Positions 8,876 to 17,406 of a DNA stretch of 64,000 bases are shown one piece after another. Where the stretch lies: positions 1,636,501 to 1,700,500 of the forward strand of contig NZ_CP134050.1 of assembly GCF_031583145.1 (NCBI RefSeq), written 5' to 3'. Origin of the DNA: Brevibacillus brevis (GTDB lineage Bacteria; Bacillota; Bacilli; Brevibacillales; Brevibacillaceae). How positions within the stretch are numbered: position 1 is the stretch's first letter; the number at the start of each line of letters is the position of its first letter. The translations under genes and the position numbers were made by a program. The notes beneath the pieces are model-generated. The model ran no database searches and was not told where the DNA came from. It saw only the letters and a list, made by a program, of their open reading frames with translations.

Positions 8876-9757
8876 TTGAATGAAAACAACCGCAAGAAGC
8901 TGGAGCAGCTGATCCGGGACTACCCGTTCACGCATGCCAGGGAGTATTTGCTGGACAAGACTCGCCAAGGCATTCGCCTGGAAAAGGCAGGGAGCGACGA
9001 TTATGCTGACCCGTGTGCATCTCGGGTGGGTGGGGATCCAGATCTTCCCATGGGCCATGACTGGCCCATGACAGCCGATAGCGTACCGATGACATTTCTA
9101 GCCCAATTGAATCTGCAAGACTTGGCGAGCCATGATCATTCATCTATGCTGCCGACAAACGGAATGCTTTTCTTTTTCGTGGGAATCGATGAGCCGGCCT
9201 ACAACATCCAGCATCGCGTCCTGTTCCTGCGGGAAGAGGAGCTGGTTTTTGCCGAGCGCCGTGTAGCTCCGGAAATGACGGCTCTAAAAGAACAGTTCAA
9301 CGCTTTCCGGCTGGAAGCGAGAGCGTCCTTGGAGCCTCCGAACTACGCCTATGTCGATTTCGAGCAAATCGAAAACGATGAATACGGCTATGAGGATTAC
9401 GAAGACTTTACCTTTGAGGTCACCGGCAGCCGGAGGGAAGATGTCGCTATGATGTTTGGCTACCCGGACGGCCAGCACGACGACAGCGAGTATGAAGCGG
9501 CGTTGATGATTTTGACAGGCAAGCCATACAACTACGACGCGCAGCAGGCGCTGCAGCACATTGCCGATCATTTCGCGGGGGACAGGGATAGGGCAGAGCA
9601 AGAAATCCGCGATGTCGTGCTGCTGCTGGAGATCGAATCGGACAACGATATCGGCTTTTGCTGGTGGGATGCAGGAGCACTCCAGTTCTTTATCCGCAAA
9701 GAAGATTTGCTGGCCGGAAGATTCGACCGTACCTATTGCTCGCTGTATTCCAGCTGA
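8876..9757 (+). CDS. YwqG/DUF1963 family protein
   Basis: 293 residues matching the YwqG-like (DUF1963) layout: KAGSDDYADPCASRVGGDPDLPMGHDWP, then FLAQLNLQDL, a central acidic low-complexity stretch (NDEYGYEDYEDF), MMFGYPDGQ and a final IGFCWWDAGALQFFIRKEDLLAGRFD. The start is TTG at 8876 behind GAGAGGGG (8858-8865). Biochemical function of the family is unknown. The next two small genes follow closely in the same direction and may be co-transcribed. Confidence 0.8.
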   Translation: MNENNRKKLEQLIRDYPFTHAREYLLDKTRQGIRLEKAGSDDYADPCASRVGGDPDLPMGHDWPMTADSVPMTFLAQLNLQDLASHDHSSMLPTNGMLFFFVGIDEPAYNIQHRVLFLREEELVFAERRVAPEMTALKEQFNAFRLEARASLEPPNYAYVDFEQIENDEYGYEDYEDFTFEVTGSRREDVAMMFGYPDGQHDDSEYEAALMILTGKPYNYDAQQALQHIADHFAGDRDRAEQEIRDVVLLLEIESDNDIGFCWWDAGALQFFIRKEDLLAGRFDRTYCSLYSS

Positions 9758-9840
9758 TGTAAAAGTAGAATGTACCCTGCTAGGTTTGCTCACGAAAATA
9801 AGCGCCTGCTATGGGAATAATCCGCCTGTGGGGGAGTTAC

Positions 9841-10188
9841 ATGACAAAGGAAGAATTGATCGAGCACTGTCTCACTTATCCCGGTGTTTATGAGGATTAC
9901 CCCTTTGATGAGAAGTGGACGGTGATGCGCCACCGAGGCAATAAGAAGTCCTTTGCCCTTATCTTTGACCATCACGGTCACCCCTGTGTCAATCTCAAAT
10001 GCGAACCAAGCCATGCAGATTTCCTGCGTGGCATCTTCAAAGAGGTCAAGCCGGGTTACCATATGAATAAAGTACACTGGAATACGGTGGTTTTGGACGG
10101 CGATCTGCCAATAGAGGAACTGCATGATATGGTGCAGCACAGCTTCCAGCTGACAAAACCGAAGAGCGGCAGAGGCAGAAAAGATTGA
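9841..10188 (+). CDS. MmcQ/YjbR family protein
   Basis: 115 residues with the MmcQ/YjbR (CyaY-like fold) pattern: a short N-terminal helix, PGVYEDYPFDEKWTVMRH, then VNLKCEPSHADFLR and PGYHMNKVHWNTVVLDG. The ATG at 9841 follows TGGGGGAG (9829-9836); ten further upstream codons are open but lack a ribosome site. The family is sometimes linked to DNA binding, but the role is unsettled. Confidence 0.85.
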   Translation: MTKEELIEHCLTYPGVYEDYPFDEKWTVMRHRGNKKSFALIFDHHGHPCVNLKCEPSHADFLRGIFKEVKPGYHMNKVHWNTVVLDGDLPIEELHDMVQHSFQLTKPKSGRGRKD

Positions 10189-10230
10189 TAGATCGTCGAA
10201 TACATATCTACACGGAGAGGAAGAAGACGA

Positions 10231-11160
10231 ATGATGCACGAAGAGGAAGAACGCACGGAAGAAAGAGATTTCGGGTTCGCGCGAGTCTATGGGGTAGAGC
10301 TGAAATACCGGGAGAAGCCGGTGCTGGACCGCGAATTGCTCTATCAAAAAATGGAGCAGTACACGGGTAAAGTAGATGGCCCCTCCCGAAAGGATGGGAA
10401 CGAGGCGGGACTGGCCGTCTGGGAAGCGAATGAATCCGGCCGGGACCCGCTGCTGCACTTCTTCCATCTCCAATACATGGTGGGCTATCAGGATGGCGAA
10501 ATGCCTGCCCAAACCAGCCTGATGAACATGGAGAATCGTCCGGCGGGAGATTACCATACTGCGATTCAGCAATCGTGGCACTGGCGGGAGGCGGCACAGA
10601 CCGTCAGCGAGTGCAGCCATTCGCTGCTTTTGCTGGACATGATGGCTTCCGGCCTTGCGCCAGGGGAGAGGCTGGAGCTGTTTACAGGCGCGCTCCGAGC
10701 CGTGCTGGAATGCGCTCCTTGTGACGCCATCTACTTTCGGGAAAGCGACAAGCTGGTAGAGCCGAAAGCGTACCTCGCCGCGGTGGAAGCGGGAGACATC
10801 CTGTACGGGGCGATGAACATCCGGTTTTACAACGTGGAGGGAACGGGGAGCGGTCGCAGGGAAGGCTTGATGGATTCGATCGGGCTTGCGGCTCTCGGCA
10901 TTCCCGACGTTCAGTGCCACTTTTACGACTTGGACCCGTCGGAGGTCGCGGGCAGCTTGGCGAATATCGGATACTACATGTTCAACCAGGGAGACATCAT
11001 CGCAGATGGGGAGACCGTCGGCTTTACCGAAGAGATGCGCTGGCGGTGCGAGCATCAGTATTCGCTTGCGGCACCGCGTCGTGTCGTCCTCGATCTCGAT
11101 CCGGGCGAGCCCTACTACGCGGGCAGGCAGCAGCACGGTGAACATCGGGAGGAAAACTAG
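10231..11160 (+). CDS. DUF4261 domain-containing protein
   Basis: 309 residues, acidic and soluble. The C-terminal part contains SLANIGYYMFNQGDIIADGETVGFTEE, the GD.I.DG.T.GF pattern I associate with DUF4261; the central part has LELFTGALRAVLECAPCDAIYF. Starts at ATG 10231 (a second ATG follows at once) with GAGAGGAAG at 10215-10223. Lies 42 bp after the MmcQ-like gene, probably in the same transcript. Function unknown. Confidence 0.65.
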   Translation: MMHEEEERTEERDFGFARVYGVELKYREKPVLDRELLYQKMEQYTGKVDGPSRKDGNEAGLAVWEANESGRDPLLHFFHLQYMVGYQDGEMPAQTSLMNMENRPAGDYHTAIQQSWHWREAAQTVSECSHSLLLLDMMASGLAPGERLELFTGALRAVLECAPCDAIYFRESDKLVEPKAYLAAVEAGDILYGAMNIRFYNVEGTGSGRREGLMDSIGLAALGIPDVQCHFYDLDPSEVAGSLANIGYYMFNQGDIIADGETVGFTEEMRWRCEHQYSLAAPRRVVLDLDPGEPYYAGRQQHGEHREEN

Positions 11161-11187
11161 CAGCCCGCTGCACTTTCTCGCATATGA

Positions 11188-11210
11188 GCGGTAGAAAAAC
11201 CGCCTTTTTC
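11188..11210 (+). terminator. Short terminator after the DUF4261 gene
   Basis: GCGGT (11188-11192), an A-rich loop, ACCGC (11199-11203) and a T-run at 11205-11209. Confidence 0.55.
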
Positions 11211-11292
11211 TTTGGTATGATAGACAAACGTGCTTCTGCTTGAATGAGCCGGAGCGACTGCTACGGGAGAAGAGAAATTTGCGAGAAAAAGG

Positions 11293-11541
11293 ATGGTTGT
11301 TGGTTTGAAACTGCACAAAAAATACGAACAGCTCGTGTTTACGTTTATCATGGCGTTTGGCATGTCGTGCATCATCTCGTTTTTCATGATGCTGATCAAC
11401 TTCGGCTTCAACTCCATGCTGCTCGGAAAGTGGCTGAAGGCATGGCCGCTCGCCTTTCTATTCGCGTTTCCGTGCGCCTATTTTTTTCCGAGATTTATAC
11501 GCAAGCTCATGGGGAAGATCACATTTGTGGAAGGCGACTGA
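11293..11541 (+). CDS. DUF2798 family small membrane protein
   Basis: 82 residues with two transmembrane helices (LVFTFIMAFGMSCIISFFMMLI and WPLAFLFAFPCAYFFPRFI) and basic ends, typical of DUF2798. The start is unsettled. ATG at 11293 has its purine-rich AAAAAGG directly adjacent, while TTG at 11305 has a better distance from AAGGATGG and would give 78 residues. A -10-like TATGAT lies near 11216. Function unknown. Confidence 0.75.
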   Translation: MVVGLKLHKKYEQLVFTFIMAFGMSCIISFFMMLINFGFNSMLLGKWLKAWPLAFLFAFPCAYFFPRFIRKLMGKITFVEGD

Positions 11542-11587
11542 GCGTTGGACATTTTGCCCGACTATTTCCAAGAGTGCGCATAGACAC

Positions 11588-11620
11588 GAAAGCCGCAGCG
11601 AAATGGGCTGCGGCTTTCTT
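11588..11620. terminator. Terminator between convergent genes
   Basis: GAAAGCCGCAGC (11588-11599) and GCTGCGGCTTTC (11607-11618) form a perfect 12-bp stem. Confidence 0.8.
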
Positions 11621-11640
11621 CATGGGTGAAGGCTCGAAGG

Positions 11641-12375
11641 TCAAGGCAGGATGGCAAAAGACCGGACGGGGAATCCGGACGCCTTTTCCGGCTTGGCGAC
11701 GATGTTGACGATGACGGCTCCTTTTGGCGGCAGCTTGTCCAGGTTGGTCAAGAGCTCTACCTGGTACGTGTCTTGCTCGAGCACGTAATACTCGCCGAGC
11801 AGTGCCCCGTTTTTGCGATAGTCGACGCTTGCATCGGTATCGAAGGTCTCGTGTCCGACCGCCTTGATGTTCCGCTGCTCGAACAAAAATTGCAACGCAG
11901 CCAGCGACCAGCCGGGGGCGTGGTTGTTGCCCTCCGCGTCTTTGTTGTTGAAAGCGTCGACATCCGGCCAGCGCTTGCTCCAGTCGGTGCGCAGCGCCAC
12001 GAAGGTCCCTTCCTCGATCCGGCCGTGTTCGTCTTCGAATTGCAGAATGTCCTCCACGCTGAGCGAGTAGTCGTGATTGTCCGCGGCTTCTTTGGACTTG
12101 TCGATGACGACCAGCGGGAGCACCAGCTCTTTTAGCTCGATTTCGTCCAGGTATCGCTTGCCTCGAACGAAGTGAATCGGCGCATCGAGATGGGTGCCGT
12201 ATTGTCCGGCAAAGGTAAAGCTTTGGGCGAAGAAGCCGTCGTCATGGGTGAACAGCGTCTTGAAGGTGGCGCCGTCAAAGGCGGAGAAATGGGGGGATTC
12301 CGGGCCAAACGTATGGGTCAGGTCCACCCATTCCTTGTTTTTCAAAAACGCAAGAGCTTGGAGCAAATCGTTCAT
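11641..12375 (-). CDS. Cyclase family protein (kynurenine formamidase-like)
   Basis: 244 residues of the metal-dependent cyclase/formamidase fold. The signature QYGTHLDAPIHF (HxGTHxDxPxH-like) supplies the metal ligands, and VDLTHTFGPESPHF forms the N-terminal strand. The ATG at 12375 has GAGGTG upstream; ten earlier codons lack a site. Members include KynB-type arylformamidases and isatin hydrolases, and nothing nearby identifies this substrate. Monocistronic on the minus strand. Confidence 0.85.
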   Translation of the reverse strand: MNDLLQALAFLKNKEWVDLTHTFGPESPHFSAFDGATFKTLFTHDDGFFAQSFTFAGQYGTHLDAPIHFVRGKRYLDEIELKELVLPLVVIDKSKEAADNHDYSLSVEDILQFEDEHGRIEEGTFVALRTDWSKRWPDVDAFNNKDAEGNNHAPGWSLAALQFLFEQRNIKAVGHETFDTDASVDYRKNGALLGEYYVLEQDTYQVELLTNLDKLPPKGAVIVNIVAKPEKASGFPVRSFAILP

Positions 12376-12433
12376 ACGTAAGTCACCTCGATAATGTTTT
12401 CGCAAGATTCATGCAAGGAAGGGCGGAAAGGCT

Positions 12434-12470
12434 ATAAAAAAGGAACCTCTCGCATTGGTGTAAGAGGTTC
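12434..12470 (-). terminator. Terminator of the MerR/AHSA1 operon
   Basis: GAACCTCT (12443-12450) and AGAGGTTC (12463-12470) form the stem; on the minus strand it is followed by a T-run (A-run 12436-12441 on the plus strand). Confidence 0.75.
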
Positions 12471-12546
12471 GGGCACGAAGAGATTTCTACTTCATACTTT
12501 ATTTGTTTAAAAACCAAGTGTCAAGATAGAGATAGTGAGATTTATG

Positions 12547-12996
12547 TCAGGCCGGATCATTCGATTCCAGGATCTCGCCCAGCTTGTCCAGCATGATTGC
12601 CGTTCCATGCTCCCGCTGATCCGGAGTATCATGCCCGTCGAGGAAAGCCCCCTGTTCGGTAAACACCAGCCGCGTGCCGGATCCCTCCGCCTCTAGCTCT
12701 ACTGTGGTCATGGACACGGATATCCGTGTATCGCCGGCGTCGAGCGTATAGGTGTAGACGATTCGTCTGTCCGGGACAATGTCCTGATATTCGGCCAGGT
12801 ATGTAAAGACCGGGCCTCCAGGCGGGCCGCCGCGATTGCTTTCCCGGCCCCCGACGCGAAATTCGAATTGCTCGGGCTTGGAAAACCACCGGGCTTTGGA
12901 AGTCGGATTGGACCATGCGGCAAATACTTTTTCTGGCGGGGCGGCGTAGAATCGTTCGATCGTAAACGTGTCGTGCGTGACGAAGCGGTCGCTCAT
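12547..12996 (-). CDS. SRPBCC/AHSA1 domain protein
   Basis: 149 residues with the Aha1/START layout: [28 protein letters not shown] at the N terminus, [24 protein letters not shown] in the middle and a final amphipathic helix ([14 protein letters not shown]). Such proteins bind small hydrophobic ligands. Its ATG follows the MerR stop at once (TGAATG), so it is translationally coupled to that regulator and is the likely effector gene of the operon. Confidence 0.88.
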   Translation of the reverse strand: MSDRFVTHDTFTIERFYAAPPEKVFAAWSNPTSKARWFSKPEQFEFRVGGRESNRGGPPGGPVFTYLAEYQDIVPDRRIVYTYTLDAGDTRISVSMTTVELEAEGSGTRLVFTEQGAFLDGHDTPDQREHGTAIMLDKLGEILESNDPA

Positions 12997-13500
12997 TCAT
13001 GAATCCTCCTTTGGATGGGGGCTTTCGGGGAGCTCTGCCAGGAAATCGCCCAGCAGCTCCAGGTGTCGCTCCATGTTTGATTGTTTTTCGGCAAAATATC
13101 TTTCGTGACTTTTTCGCATCATGTCGAACAGCTGCGTAAAGTCATCGACGGATACCGGCGCATGGCTTTGCATCAGGTGGGCCACGTGCACCAACTGCTT
13201 CAGCAGCTTTTGCTGGATCCGGATGCTCTCTCTCAGGCGGGAAATCTGCAAGGACACGGCTTCCAGCGGATCATAGCGCTCATTGGCCAGCACGCCCTGG
13301 ATTTCTTCCAGGGAGAGACCGAGTTCCTTCAGCGAAAGAATTTGCTGCAGGCGCGAGAAATCTTTCTCGCTGTAAAGCCGGTGCCCGGAAGCGGAATGGC
13401 CCGATGGCGAGAAAAGCCCGATTTGATCGTAGTAATGCAGGGTGCGTATGGTCAGGCCTGTCGCCTTTGCGAGTTCGCCCACTTTCCACTGTCGGCTCAT
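12997..13500 (-). CDS. MerR family transcriptional regulator
   Basis: 167 residues. The MerR HTH is WKVGELAKATGLTIRTLHYYDQIGLFSPSGH, followed by the wing SGHRLYSEKD and a long dimerisation helix (ISRLRESIRIQQKLLKQLVHV). The ATG at 13500 follows GAGGGGC; upstream in-frame codons have no site. There is no large ligand domain, so it belongs to the short MerR class. The promoter 40 bp upstream has a 19-bp spacer with a dyad, the usual MerR autoregulation design. Confidence 0.9.
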   Translation of the reverse strand: MSRQWKVGELAKATGLTIRTLHYYDQIGLFSPSGHSASGHRLYSEKDFSRLQQILSLKELGLSLEEIQGVLANERYDPLEAVSLQISRLRESIRIQQKLLKQLVHVAHLMQSHAPVSVDDFTQLFDMMRKSHERYFAEKQSNMERHLELLGDFLAELPESPHPKEDS

Positions 13501-13542
13501 GATCAGCCCCTCTTTTTTCGCCAGCTTTTTCCCGGTACCCTC

Positions 13543-13573
13543 AGTATAATTCATAACGTAGCGTCAGGTTCAA
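13543..13573 (-). promoter_or_regulatory. MerR-type promoter with 19-bp spacer
   Basis: Read on the minus strand: TTGAAC (13573-13568), a 19-bp spacer containing the near-palindrome TGACGCTACGTTA (13566-13554), and TATACT (13548-13543). An over-long spacer with a central dyad is the hallmark of MerR-activated promoters. Confidence 0.75.
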
Positions 13574-13680
13574 TAGTGATTGGGAAAAAAAGCAATCGGT
13601 AAGAAGCGTTCTCCTCTGTTTTTGATTACCATGGCCTTATAGGCAAGCGGTGATCACGAACGCAAAAAGGAGGAAACGAA

Positions 13681-14085
13681 GTGAACACAACGATTTCAAA
13701 AGGCCGGCTCTGGACGGCGCGAATCATGTCAGGTCTGGTGGGCCTGTTCATGCTCTTCGACAGCATTTTCAAATTCATTCAGCCTGCCCCCGTCGTGGAA
13801 GGCACCCTGGAGCTCGGCTACGCGCAGCATCACATTGCCATCATCGGTTTGCTCGGACTGTTGTCTACGATTCTTTACTTGATTCCGCGCACGACTTTCC
13901 TGGGGGCTGTCCTGTTGACCGGATATTACGGAGGGGTCATCGCCACTCATATTCGCATGGATGCTCCGCTGTTTTCCCACACGCTGTTTCCCGTTTATCT
14001 GGCTGTACTGATGTGGGGGGGCATTTGGCTGCGCTATGAAAAGGTTCGCTCGCTCGTCCCGATTTCCAAAAGAGAGGAAGCGTGA
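13681..14085 (+). CDS. DoxX family membrane protein
   Basis: 134 residues with four predicted transmembrane helices (starts IMSGLVGLFMLFDSIFKF, then IAIIGLLGLLSTILYLI, FLGAVLLTGYYGGVIATHI, LFPVYLAVLMWGGIWLRY), as in DoxX-like proteins. The start is GTG at 13681 behind AAAGGAGG. Divergent from the MerR operon and followed without a gap by a dihydrofolate-reductase-fold gene. Family role in redox or detoxification is poorly defined. Confidence 0.85.
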   Translation: MNTTISKGRLWTARIMSGLVGLFMLFDSIFKFIQPAPVVEGTLELGYAQHHIAIIGLLGLLSTILYLIPRTTFLGAVLLTGYYGGVIATHIRMDAPLFSHTLFPVYLAVLMWGGIWLRYEKVRSLVPISKREEA

Positions 14086-14090
14086 GCGCA

Positions 14091-14660
14091 ATGGGAAGCA
14101 TCGTCTTGTATATGCAGATCTCGCTGGACGGGATCGTTTCGGACGTCGATAGGTGGGCGAGCATCGACGATGGCATACTCGAGGGCGCCCTGGATTACTA
14201 CGATTCGTTGGATGCCATCGTGATCGGGGCCAATTCGTATCCGTCCATGGCGGAATATTGGCAGCAGGCCGAGCTGGCATCCGAGTCGGCGCTCGAACGC
14301 TCCTTTGCCAAACGGATCAACGAACTGCCGAAGATCGTTCTCTCCCGTGCAGAGATGGAGCTGGCATGGAAAAACTCGGAGCTGCTTTTGTATCGCGATG
14401 AGGAATCCTTGGTCCGCGGGATCGAGAGTCTAAGAGGCAGAATGGCCAAGGACATCTCCGTGGAAAGCGGCGTCCGTACGTGGCAGCGATTGTTGCGACA
14501 CGATCTGTTCGACGAGTTGCGCATGCTGGTGCATCCGGCTGTCGCCAAAGTGGGCGAAAAGCTTTTTGCAGGTGCAGAAGAAAGCCGGGCTTTGCTTCTG
14601 GAAAGCTCGAGGGTTTATGACAGCGGCGTCGTGGAATTGCACTATCGAAAAAAAGGCTGA
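14091..14660 (+). CDS. Dihydrofolate reductase family protein (RibD C-terminal domain)
   Basis: 189 residues with the RibD_C/DHFR-like fold: VLYMQISLDGIVSD at the N terminus, YDSLDAIVIGANSYPSMAEYW, then DISVESGVRTWQRLLRHDLFDEL and LVHPAVAKVGEKLFAG. The ATG at 14091 lies 10 bp from GAGGAAG (14074-14080); a GTG at 14082 overlaps the DoxX stop but sits too close to that site. Co-transcribed with the DoxX gene. An NADPH-dependent reductase role is likely; substrate unknown. Confidence 0.85.
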   Translation: MGSIVLYMQISLDGIVSDVDRWASIDDGILEGALDYYDSLDAIVIGANSYPSMAEYWQQAELASESALERSFAKRINELPKIVLSRAEMELAWKNSELLLYRDEESLVRGIESLRGRMAKDISVESGVRTWQRLLRHDLFDELRMLVHPAVAKVGEKLFAGAEESRALLLESSRVYDSGVVELHYRKKG

Positions 14661-14702
14661 TACGAGTTTTTCGACAGGTGGAGATCTCCTCGTAATAGGC
14701 GG

Positions 14703-14731
14703 TTGACATCCCGGAAATTGCAGAATATAAT
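14703..14731 (+). promoter_or_regulatory. Consensus sigma-A promoter of the leuA leader
   Basis: TTGACA (14703-14708), a 17-bp spacer and TATAAT (14726-14731): both boxes match consensus fully. This strong promoter relies on the T-box terminator for control. Confidence 0.95.
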
Positions 14732-14737
14732 GGCAAT

Positions 14738-14998
14738 AATTCGATAACCAAAGGTTTTGATTAGAAATAGTAGATCTGATTCGAGCTTGCAGAGAGCCGT
14801 TGGATGGTGCGAAACGGCAGCGTCGGTCATTTCGAACTCGTCTATGAACTGCTGCCTGACAATGTAGGGTAAGCCGGAATTCCACCGTTACCAGGATAGA
14901 TGGTGATAGCCATCGAAAGAGTTCATTTCAAAGGAAATGAAGTAGAGTGGTACCGCGGGTTCAACCTCGCCTCTATACGTAGAGGCGGGGTTTTTTTG
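14738..14998 (+). ncRNA. T-box leader of leuA
   Basis: Stem I features AGAGAGCCG...GAAACGGC (about 14793-14820), stem III region CACCGTTACCAGGATAGATGG (from 14883) and the T-box AGAGTGGTACCGCGG at 14945-14959, followed by terminator CCTCGCCTCTA/TAGAGGCGGGG (14966-14991) and a T-run. UGGU at 14949-14952 fits an A73 tRNA such as tRNA-Leu. I could not fix the specifier: CTG at 14849-14851 after GAA and CTC at 14837-14839 are both leucine codons. Leucine control follows from the downstream gene. Confidence 0.9.
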
Positions 14999-15001
14999 TA
15001 C

Positions 15002-15084
15002 AGATAGGAATGTATAAAATTCCTATCCAGTATAAGGGCAACCGCAGCTCTGCCAAAATACACGGCGTAGCCAGGTATTCTAAT
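15002..15084 (+). repeat. Two-hairpin interspersed repeat, copy A
   Basis: About 83 bp. The first half, from GATAGGAAT, is an inverted repeat (arms GATAGGAAT.../...ATTCCTATC); a linker CAGTATAAGGGCAACCGC follows; the second half is a GC-rich hairpin (GCTCTGCC...GGCGTAGC). It begins right after the T-run of the leuA T-box terminator, so every read-through leuA mRNA carries it. Related copies are at 18225, 26323 and 37637. Confidence 0.85.
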
Positions 15085-15156
15085 TGGTAAAAGTCCGGGC
15101 TTAACCAGCCCCGCTTGAACATATAGATAACCAGGACTGTGGAGGAGGAATGGAAG

Positions 15157-16710
15157 ATGAATCGAAAAATAATCATGCTGGATACGACTTTGCGGGACGG
15201 GGAGCAAGTCCCCGGCGCCAAATTGAACGTCCATCAAAAGGTGGAGTTCGCGCAGCAGCTGAAGCGACTGCAAGTGGATATGATCGAAGCCGGATTCCCC
15301 GCTTCATCGGAAGGGGATTTTCAGGCCGTACAGGAAATCGCGCGAAGCGTAGGGGATACGGTGTCGATCACCGCGCTGGCACGTGCCGTGAAAGGCGACA
15401 TCGACGCTGTGTACAACAGCATCAAGCTCGCGCAGGATCCGTTTATCCATATCGTGCTCGGTACCTCGGACATTCACGTGGAGAAGAAGTTCAACCGCTC
15501 CAAGGACGCCGTCATGCAGCAAGGCGTCGACGCGGTAAAATACGCCAAGACGCTCATGCCGCACGTGCAGTATTCCACGGAGGACGCCTCCCGCTCGGAG
15601 TTTGAATATTTGTGGAAAACGATCGAAGCAGTCGTCAAAGCCGGCGCGACGATCATCAACGTGCCGGATACCGTCGGCTACGCCGTACCGGAGGAGTTCG
15701 GGGAGCTGATCCGCAAAATCAACGATCGGCTGAAAAACCTGAACCCGGACGTGATTCTGAGCGTGCACTGCCACAACGACCTCGGTCTGGCGACGGCCAA
15801 TACGCTCGCAGCGATCAAGAACGGCGCCCAAAAGGTGGAGTGCACGATCAACGGGCTCGGGGAGAGGGCAGGGAACACCTCGCTGGAAGAGGTCGTCATG
15901 GCGCTCAAGGTGCGGGAAAACTACTACCAGTGCGGCACCAACATCAAGACGACAGAGCTCCTTCGCGCTTCCCGGCTGCTCACGTACTTGACCGGCCTCG
16001 ACGTGCAGGTGAACAAGGCGATCACCGGGGACAACGCATTTGCCCACTCTTCAGGCATCCACCAGGATGGACTGCTCAAAGACAAACAGGTGTATGAGAT
16101 CATGTCGCCGGAGGAAGTCGGCGCAGACAGCATGGAATTGATCCTGACTGCCCGCTCCGGACGCCACGCGTTCAAGAATGCAGTGGAAAGAATGGGCTTC
16201 AGCGTGGGCGAAGAGGAAGAGTTCGAGCAGCTGTTTGCCAAGTTCCTCACCCTCGCCGATGCCAAAAAAGAAGTGTACGACCACGACGTGTTCTACCTGG
16301 TGACGAATCATCGCACGCTGGATACGCGGGACAGCCATTTGTACGAACTGGAATCGTTCCAGGTCGTGACCAACGACATGTATCCGACTGCGACCGTGAA
16401 GCTGAAGAAAGGTGCCGAGATCGTCAAGGACAGCGCGGTCGGGGACGGTCCGATCGATGCGCTCTACAGTGTCATCAAGTCGCTGGTAGGTCTCGACGTA
16501 GAGCTCAAGGACTACAAGATCAACAGCATGTCGAGAGGCAAGGAAGCGATCGGGCGGGTCAACATCCGCATCGAATACCAGGGCAAGACGTACTCGGGCC
16601 GCGCGATGGACACCGATATCATCAAAGCCAGCGCTATGGCTTTCCTGAACGGCATCAACGCGGTGCTGCTGGATGTGGCGAACGAACAGCTGAGTCTTGT
16701 TCAGCAGTAA
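15157..16710 (+). CDS. leuA: 2-isopropylmalate synthase
   Basis: First committed step of leucine synthesis: acetyl-CoA plus 2-oxoisovalerate to 2-isopropylmalate. 517 residues: HMGL-like TIM barrel with DTTLRDGEQ at residues 9-17, the metal-binding [20 protein letters not shown], then linker and the C-terminal LeuA regulatory domain ([18 protein letters not shown]), so leucine feedback is expected. ATG 15157 sits 8 bp after GGAGGAGG; a GTG at 15139 lies before that site. The spelling GEQVPGAKL and [11 protein letters not shown] separates it from citramalate synthase. No leuBCD genes follow, so it stands alone, T-box controlled. Confidence 0.93.
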   Translation: MNRKIIMLDTTLRDGEQVPGAKLNVHQKVEFAQQLKRLQVDMIEAGFPASSEGDFQAVQEIARSVGDTVSITALARAVKGDIDAVYNSIKLAQDPFIHIVLGTSDIHVEKKFNRSKDAVMQQGVDAVKYAKTLMPHVQYSTEDASRSEFEYLWKTIEAVVKAGATIINVPDTVGYAVPEEFGELIRKINDRLKNLNPDVILSVHCHNDLGLATANTLAAIKNGAQKVECTINGLGERAGNTSLEEVVMALKVRENYYQCGTNIKTTELLRASRLLTYLTGLDVQVNKAITGDNAFAHSSGIHQDGLLKDKQVYEIMSPEEVGADSMELILTARSGRHAFKNAVERMGFSVGEEEEFEQLFAKFLTLADAKKEVYDHDVFYLVTNHRTLDTRDSHLYELESFQVVTNDMYPTATVKLKKGAEIVKDSAVGDGPIDALYSVIKSLVGLDVELKDYKINSMSRGKEAIGRVNIRIEYQGKTYSGRAMDTDIIKASAMAFLNGINAVLLDVANEQLSLVQQ

Positions 16711-16785
16711 GCTGCTCATTAGCCAAACAAAAATGATAAAGGGAAACAGCCGTGTTCCGACAGCGTGAACAGAGTCTGTTTCATC

Positions 16786-16815
16786 AGCTACCTGTGAGGG
16801 TAGCTTTTTTTATTT
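16786..16815 (+). terminator. Terminator of leuA
   Basis: AGCTACC (16786-16792) and GGGTAGCT (16798-16805) with a T-run after. A further outer pairing (GAAACAG near 16743 with CTGTTTC near 16776) lies just upstream. Confidence 0.8.
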
Positions 16816-16908
16816 TGGAATGCTGACCTTCGCAGACATATGCGTTGCCGCTGCAACATTGTCGCAATCCCCAACTGAACGAGCTGCGACAAGAGCGCTT
16901 TGAACCGT

Positions 16909-17277
16909 TCAATTCTTCACGTGATAGCAGGTTACTTCAAAAAGAATTCCGCCCAGCGCTCGAAAATACAGGCTGTAACCACCTCTGATCATTTTCGGCT
17001 CGTGGTCCGCTGAAATGCCGGCTTCTGCCAGTCTCTGATAGAACTGATCGACCTCTGTCATCGTTTCGACATAAAACCCGAGATGGAAGTCCGTGGGGTA
17101 AGAGACAGATTCGTCGGATCGCAATTTGCTAAGGACCAGGCTAAAACCGTGACCGTCGCCCATTCCGGCAATGAAATCTCCTTTTTGGTCGAAAAGCTGA
17201 AAGTCGAATACATGTTGAAAAAATGCGATGGCTTCCGATACATCGTTAACACATAAATTCAAATGGCTCAGTTTCAA
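16909..17277 (-). CDS. VOC family protein
   Basis: 122 residues, a single vicinal-oxygen-chelate module pair: MKLSHLNLCVNDVSEAIAFFQHVF begins the first beta-alpha-beta unit and FHLGFYVETMTEVDQFYQRL the second; the last strand ends LGGILFEVTCYHV. Metal-ligand candidates include His5 and the glutamate in FEVTCY. Divergent from the TetR gene at 17407 with paired operators between, so it is a likely target of that repressor. Substrate unknown. Confidence 0.85.
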   Translation of the reverse strand: MKLSHLNLCVNDVSEAIAFFQHVFDFQLFDQKGDFIAGMGDGHGFSLVLSKLRSDESVSYPTDFHLGFYVETMTEVDQFYQRLAEAGISADHEPKMIRGGYSLYFRALGGILFEVTCYHVKN

Positions 17278-17330
17278 GGGGGGATCTCCTCTCCCTAACT
17301 TGGTTTTTGTGACGAGCGGATCGCAACAAT

Positions 17331-17362
17331 CTAATGATGTTAGAATAATTTAATGACGTTAG
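17331..17362. promoter_or_regulatory. Candidate TetR operator pair
   Basis: CTAATGATGTTAG (17331-17343) and TTAATGACGTTAG (17350-17362) are two similar, each partly palindromic (TAA...TTA) sites spaced 19 bp centre to centre, between the divergent VOC and TetR genes. A -10-like TATGGT/TATAGT lies near 17374-17382. Confidence 0.6.
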
Positions 17363-17406
17363 ATTACAAAAATATGGTATAGTTGTCAAGGGAGGAGGTG
17401 TGCCCA

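Noticed and set aside
15157..16710. Reading leuA as citramalate synthase (cimA)
   Set aside because: The motif spelling ([20 protein letters not shown]), LeuA-type C terminus and leucine-type T-box fit 2-isopropylmalate synthase better.
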